Of a DNA stretch of 64,000 bases, positions 60,551 through 64,000 are shown piece by piece. The translations under genes were made by a program, and so were the position numbers. The DNA is from Ferdinandcohnia salidurans (GTDB taxonomy: Bacteria > Bacillota > Bacilli > Bacillales > Bacillaceae_L), in the NCBI RefSeq assembly GCF_042680725.1, contig NZ_JBHUEK010000034.1, forward strand, positions 186,001 to 250,000. The letters are read 5' to 3'. The notes under the pieces were generated by a model that had not been told where the DNA came from, ran no database searches, and saw only the letters and a list, made by a program, of their open reading frames with translations. Numbering within the stretch: the first letter of the stretch is position 1; every line of letters starts with the position of its first letter.

Positions 60551-61150
60551 GAATTTTAGAATAACCGCTTCAAGCTCTTCGCTAATGAGGTCAAGATTAG
60601 TAGTTATTAGTTGCATAACCCGCGAAGTACGCCCAAAGAATCCACCATCAAATAAAAACGGTTTAATGCTATCTAGACAATTTGAAATAGCATTATCAAT
60701 AGATTGGTAGAGTTTCGATTCTCCCCAATATATTGCTAATTTTTGAGTTCCTTCATCAAATCCAATATGTATACCATCCGCTCCATGTTAATGTACTTGG
60801 CTACTAGTTTTTAATGGCATTTTACATAATAACTGTGGATAACCAAGATAACTTTGAACTAACATGTATAAAAGCATATCACCACCCTCACCAGTATTTC
60901 CGATAGAGGTAAATAGACTTTTAGCCTTCATTTTTAACCTCATCATATTTACGGTTGTATTATCTACTTCATCCTGTTTTTTTGCTTTATCAATCTCAGA
61001 CCTTGGGATTGAATAGTCAAGTAATCTAGTAGCCACCTTTATTGCCAAGTGCTCTACTCGTGGCACCTCATTGCCATCAAGTCCTATCATATAGCAATGG
61101 ACGTTTGTTTCAGTCCCTAATAATCTTTCATTTATTTTAATACCCGTCAA
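60520..61150 (-). pseudogene. Hachiman HamA-like (DUF1837) gene with internal stop and 3' truncation
   Basis: The frame from TTG 61150 reads MTGIKINERLLGTETNVHCY through NTGEGGDMLLYMLVQSYLGY and PQLLCKMPLKTSSQVH, meets TAA at 60788-60790, and continues in the same frame HGADGIHIGFDEGTQ, AIYWGESKLYQSIDNAIS and MQLITTNLDLISEELEAVI to about 60525, where homology ends. GADGIH and GESK are the core of the HamA nuclease. One base change would restore the stop, but the C-terminus and the HamB helicase gene are missing, so the system is dead. Confidence 0.75.
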
Positions 61151-61370
61151 AAAGGCGAACTAATTCATTTCTCTTGCCTCACAAAAGATTTTCTAATAGG
61201 TTATCAAAATTATTTATTCCATTTGGAATTGGCTTTAAAGGCAATATATCCTCCACCCAATATATGAGAAATTTTCAATAATTATATCATAAATTGGAAT
61301 TATTTAGGTAATAATGGTTAATTTGATATAAATATGATTAAATTTACATTAGATGTATTAAAAAATAGTT

Positions 61371-61397
61371 CAAAAAAAAAGACCCATTCAGGGTCTT
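61371..61397 (-). terminator. Terminator after the HEPN-like gene
   Basis: AAGACCC/GGGTCTT, loop ATTCA; the minus strand continues with nine Ts. Confidence 0.88.
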
Positions 61398-61424
61398 ATT
61401 AATAATTTTTCGTGTTAAAGTCAT

Positions 61425-62264
61425 TTATCTTATTCTTTCAATTAACATCTTTAAAATCAAGTAGGCATACATATAGATTTTTTTATTATCATTTGTTGGA
61501 TTAAGCTCTCCGTGAAACAATAAGTTTCTAAGCCTGTACAAAATTTCAATCAAACCTTTACACATTTTATCCGCTTGACAAAGAGTGTTATTCTCATCTC
61601 TTATGAATTTTATTCCCATACAATCATAATGATTACCAGGTGTTGCTTCGCGATCAGGAACAATTAAATTTATTGGCTTATTTGGATTTAAGTCCTCATA
61701 GAACACTTTTAAATTTGACTGCTGTGATGTGCTTAATCGATTTTGGTAATCAGGATGTACCAAGATACTTTCCAAATTATAATCATTTGTTTCACACATA
61801 AAAATTGTTGCACCACTACTATTCTTTACAATTGAAGTCATTTTAGTAACTTGTCTTCTATCACCGTCGACTCTTCTTAAATAGTATTTAACACCCCTAA
61901 TTATCTCATTATCAATGATACTTTTATTATTAGATTCGATTACTATACTTTCAAAAGAAATTCGTTCACCATTACTCAGAATTGTTGTTTCACCTAGACT
62001 GTGGTAAAAATTAGCTAGATAATTTTTAAACAAATCATTTTCATTGCCAGAACGCTCTAGGAAGTTATGAATAGCATTTCTAATTTCATTTGAGTTCGAT
62101 TTTACAAAGTTTATTTTTGCCCTATCAGACTCCCCCACATGGTGAAAAGAGTTATTGTACCATGCATTGAATGGAATCCATGCCTTTATAAAATAAGTAA
62201 AATAGTCTATTTCGGAATCGGATATCCACCTATTCAAATTATCTCTACTATAAACCGCAACCAT
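61425..62264 (-). CDS. HEPN-like protein associated with a restriction system
   Basis: 279 residues, no named family. AWIPFNAWYNNSFH near residue 30 and the C-terminal helix LRNLLFHGELNP with the R-x4-H motif suggest a HEPN-superfamily RNase, as found in abortive-infection and type I R-M-linked genes. The middle is variable. ATG at 62264 follows AAGGGGAG, 13 bases after the second specificity-subunit gene, so they are co-transcribed. Whether it is a toxin controlled by the restriction complex is inference. Confidence 0.65.
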   Translation of the reverse strand: MVAVYSRDNLNRWISDSEIDYFTYFIKAWIPFNAWYNNSFHHVGESDRAKINFVKSNSNEIRNAIHNFLERSGNENDLFKNYLANFYHSLGETTILSNGERISFESIVIESNNKSIIDNEIIRGVKYYLRRVDGDRRQVTKMTSIVKNSSGATIFMCETNDYNLESILVHPDYQNRLSTSQQSNLKVFYEDLNPNKPINLIVPDREATPGNHYDCMGIKFIRDENNTLCQADKMCKGLIEILYRLRNLLFHGELNPTNDNKKIYMYAYLILKMLIERIR

Positions 62265-62277
62265 TAAATTACTCCCC

Positions 62278-63768
62278 TTAAAGCGATATAGCTTTTTTCA
62301 TTAAAAACTGTTCTATAAATTTAGTTGCAATAACATCATTTGTTTCAATTGCCCTTTCAATAGTTAATTTTGTAATATCAAGTACTTCCTCTGATAATCT
62401 TTTATACATAAAACTTTCTTTAATTAAATCACTAATTATTAATTGTTTATCAATATCTATAATCGGTACTAATAAATTTTCTATTTCCTCAATTCTCCAA
62501 TGTTGGATTATTGAACCTCCAGCATCCCTTTCAGCCTGTAGTTTAATTAAATCAGAATTAAGAACCAACGTAAGGTAATCAGGGAGTATATCTTTTTTAT
62601 CAAGAACATTCAAATGGAGTATTGCACTAGACGTAACTATATTTAAATCTTCTTCCACTTTATATGCTATTCCAACTGTTCCATCCTTACTTAACAAAAT
62701 AGTCCCTGCCTTTGGAAATAAAGAAACGGTTTTTTTAATATTCTTTTTACTATTAACCTTTGCTTCTGCTTCCCTGACATAGGATTCTGCTAAGAAAATT
62801 TCGGATTCCTTAATACCGCCGATTGACACGTTTGATACTCTTATAAAAGGTATCCCTTCAGTTTGGTATGCTTTTGAACCAGGTTCAACTGATTTGAAAA
62901 TGGTAACTAATTCTTTTAACTTTTTATACTTTTTCTTCATAATTTTAGAAGTAAGTTGATCATACTTATGTTGATAATACTCGGAATCCAAACGACCTGT
63001 TTCTATAAATGAACTTTGAAAAGTTTTTATATTAAAGGAACTATCATCATGTTCGATACTATCTAGCTCCAATTCTGTTTGGAGAATATTTTTAGCCTCT
63101 TCATAAAACCTTTGTGACTCATTCTGTAAACTAAGTGCCTTAAAATATAACTTCTCAAATATTCCCTCAAATCCGGTATTAAAGGTAGGAATTTTAACCT
63201 GCATTAATGACGCCAAAGTTAAGTGAGGCTGTCCTGTTTGACTAGCCGTTCTTAATAATAAATCCTGGCCATATTTTGAGTGAAGGAAAATCCAAATAAA
63301 GAACCTATTATGTTCTTTAATATTAGAAGTCCTTAATAGAATTACATCTCTACTCAAACTATATTTTTTATAATTATTAGGTAAAATTCCTATTTTACCT
63401 AATGTGTTTCCACCTTTTGCTATAACAATATCGTTTGGATGTCCTACACATATTGTCTTATTATTCTTTTGTATTATTTCTTCTGGAAGAAATGCAGTAT
63501 TGTTAGTTATATTAACAAAACCATTATTAATCTCATTTACTCTAATAAAAGGAACACCTTCAAAATTAAAGTTATAGTATTTTGTAATCGAAGGATAGAA
63601 AGCACTACAATCTAAAACACCGTTAATCGACTCTAATGTTTTTGGCTCATTCTCCTCGATCCTCTTTTCGATAGTTAAAAACTCTTTTTTATAATATTCC
63701 GAGTCTAGACGAAACTTTATTGCATCTAATTTATCAATTTCAACTTCTGAAATTTCTTGCCCCTCCAA
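62278..63768 (-). CDS. Second restriction specificity (S) subunit
   Basis: 496 residues, two TRDs. The conserved repeated regions are KFRLDSEYYKKEF (about 18-30) and GRLDSEYYQHKYDQL (about 258-272), each opening a TRD, with FEGVPFIRVNEINNG and TEGIPFIRVSNVSIGG. TTG at 63768 has no ribosome binding site, and the S frame remains open upstream through LGSPFNQIKYEAYLEGQEIS into the end of the methylase gene. Hence it may be made as a methylase-S fusion by slippage at the T8 tract (63806-63813), or from a rare start after GGAGGGG. Confidence 0.8.
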   Translation of the reverse strand: MEGQEISEVEIDKLDAIKFRLDSEYYKKEFLTIEKRIEENEPKTLESINGVLDCSAFYPSITKYYNFNFEGVPFIRVNEINNGFVNITNNTAFLPEEIIQKNNKTICVGHPNDIVIAKGGNTLGKIGILPNNYKKYSLSRDVILLRTSNIKEHNRFFIWIFLHSKYGQDLLLRTASQTGQPHLTLASLMQVKIPTFNTGFEGIFEKLYFKALSLQNESQRFYEEAKNILQTELELDSIEHDDSSFNIKTFQSSFIETGRLDSEYYQHKYDQLTSKIMKKKYKKLKELVTIFKSVEPGSKAYQTEGIPFIRVSNVSIGGIKESEIFLAESYVREAEAKVNSKKNIKKTVSLFPKAGTILLSKDGTVGIAYKVEEDLNIVTSSAILHLNVLDKKDILPDYLTLVLNSDLIKLQAERDAGGSIIQHWRIEEIENLLVPIIDIDKQLIISDLIKESFMYKRLSEEVLDITKLTIERAIETNDVIATKFIEQFLMKKAISL

Positions 63769-63803
63769 ATATGCTTCATATTTTATTTGATTGAAGGGGC
63801 TAC

Positions 63804-64000
63804 CTAAAAAAAACTTAAACCCTCTTTTTTAGCAAATTCCTCAAACGCTTCTGCAATACCATCTTGGGTTTCACCATTATCAATAACTGTCCCATCATCA
63901 AGAATAAATTTATTATGGTTAAATAAATCATGAGAAACTATAAAATGTCCCCACTTGTCCTTGATTGCTTCCTTTGGATCAATAGTTTCTCCACCATCAA
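63804..64000 (-). CDS. N6-adenine DNA methylase of the second system (partial, C-terminus)
   Basis: Only the last 65 codons are inside the window: DGGETIDPKEAIKDKWGHFI through ETQDGIAEAFEEFAKKEGLS then FF-stop. The AF-x-EFAKKEGLSFF tail is typical of HsdM/N-6 methylases encoded next to this S type. The gene ends within a T8 homopolymer; the stop TAG is formed by the last T, and one extra T would fuse it to the S subunit. Catalytic motifs lie outside the window. Confidence 0.75.
   Translation of the reverse strand, partial: DGGETIDPKEAIKDKWGHFIVSHDLFNHNKFILDDGTVIDNGETQDGIAEAFEEFAKKEGLSFF

Overview
The window looks like chromosome of a low-GC Gram-positive rod of the Bacillaceae. Evidence: AT-rich sequence with AGGAGG-type ribosome binding sites, frequent TTG/GTG starts, CcpA-type cre boxes, a sigma-54 (SigL) activator module, homologues of ComK, YkyB, YutF/NagD, YcbD and YezG, and WXG/YwqH-type secretion genes. 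Almost every gene lies on the minus strand. No rRNA, intact tRNA or CRISPR array was found.

Layout. 1-3.6 kb: partial GntR regulator and a citrate-type transporter/AtuA/DUF4387 cassette with a cre box. 3.7-6.5 kb: a secreted esterase behind a textbook -24/-12 promoter, a terminator, three inverted repeats and the sigma-54 activator that probably binds them. 6.7-8.8 kb: WYL regulator and two divergent small genes. 9.4-17.9 kb: UrtABCDE-like transporter, formamidase-family amidase, glycerate kinase and CdaR-type regulator. 18-21.2 kb: broken immunity genes of polymorphic toxins around an intact FAD oxidoreductase. 21.3-28.7 kb: membrane protein, a large enzyme of uncertain family with a taurine/sulfonate-type ABC transporter, LysR regulator and metallo-beta-lactamase-fold hydrolase. 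28.8-29.8 kb: a decayed type VII secretion toxin operon whose leader is duplicated at 21.0 kb.

30.2-43.5 kb is the most interesting region: about 14 co-directional genes (aldo/keto reductase, VOC protein, atypical nucleoside phosphorylase, aldehyde dehydrogenase, DeoR regulator, D-2-hydroxyacid dehydrogenase, NagD-type phosphatase, 2-keto-3-deoxypentonate dehydratase, nucleoside-deaminase-like amidohydrolase, complete ECF transporter, 2-oxoglutarate-semialdehyde dehydrogenase). Together they suggest conversion of the pentose of an imported nucleoside to 2-oxoglutarate. The set lacks a sugar-acid dehydratase but has a 2-hydroxyacid dehydrogenase, which would fit a 3'-deoxynucleoside substrate such as cordycepin; this is a hypothesis.

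43.9-64 kb is accessory and defence-rich: NUDIX hydrolase convergent with a PLD-helicase-DUF3427 protein, DnaD-like protein, ComK homologue, DUF1659/DUF2922/YvrJ-remnant cluster with an XRE regulator and repeated CCAACTATAGTTGG operators, integrase 3' relic beside a tRNA-Val-like fragment, a complete type I restriction-modification operon with an extra PD-(D/E)xK nuclease, YkyB, a nonsense-mutated Hachiman HamA relic, a HEPN-like protein, and a second methylase/specificity pair joined by a T8 tract that leaves the two reading frames one base out of phase.
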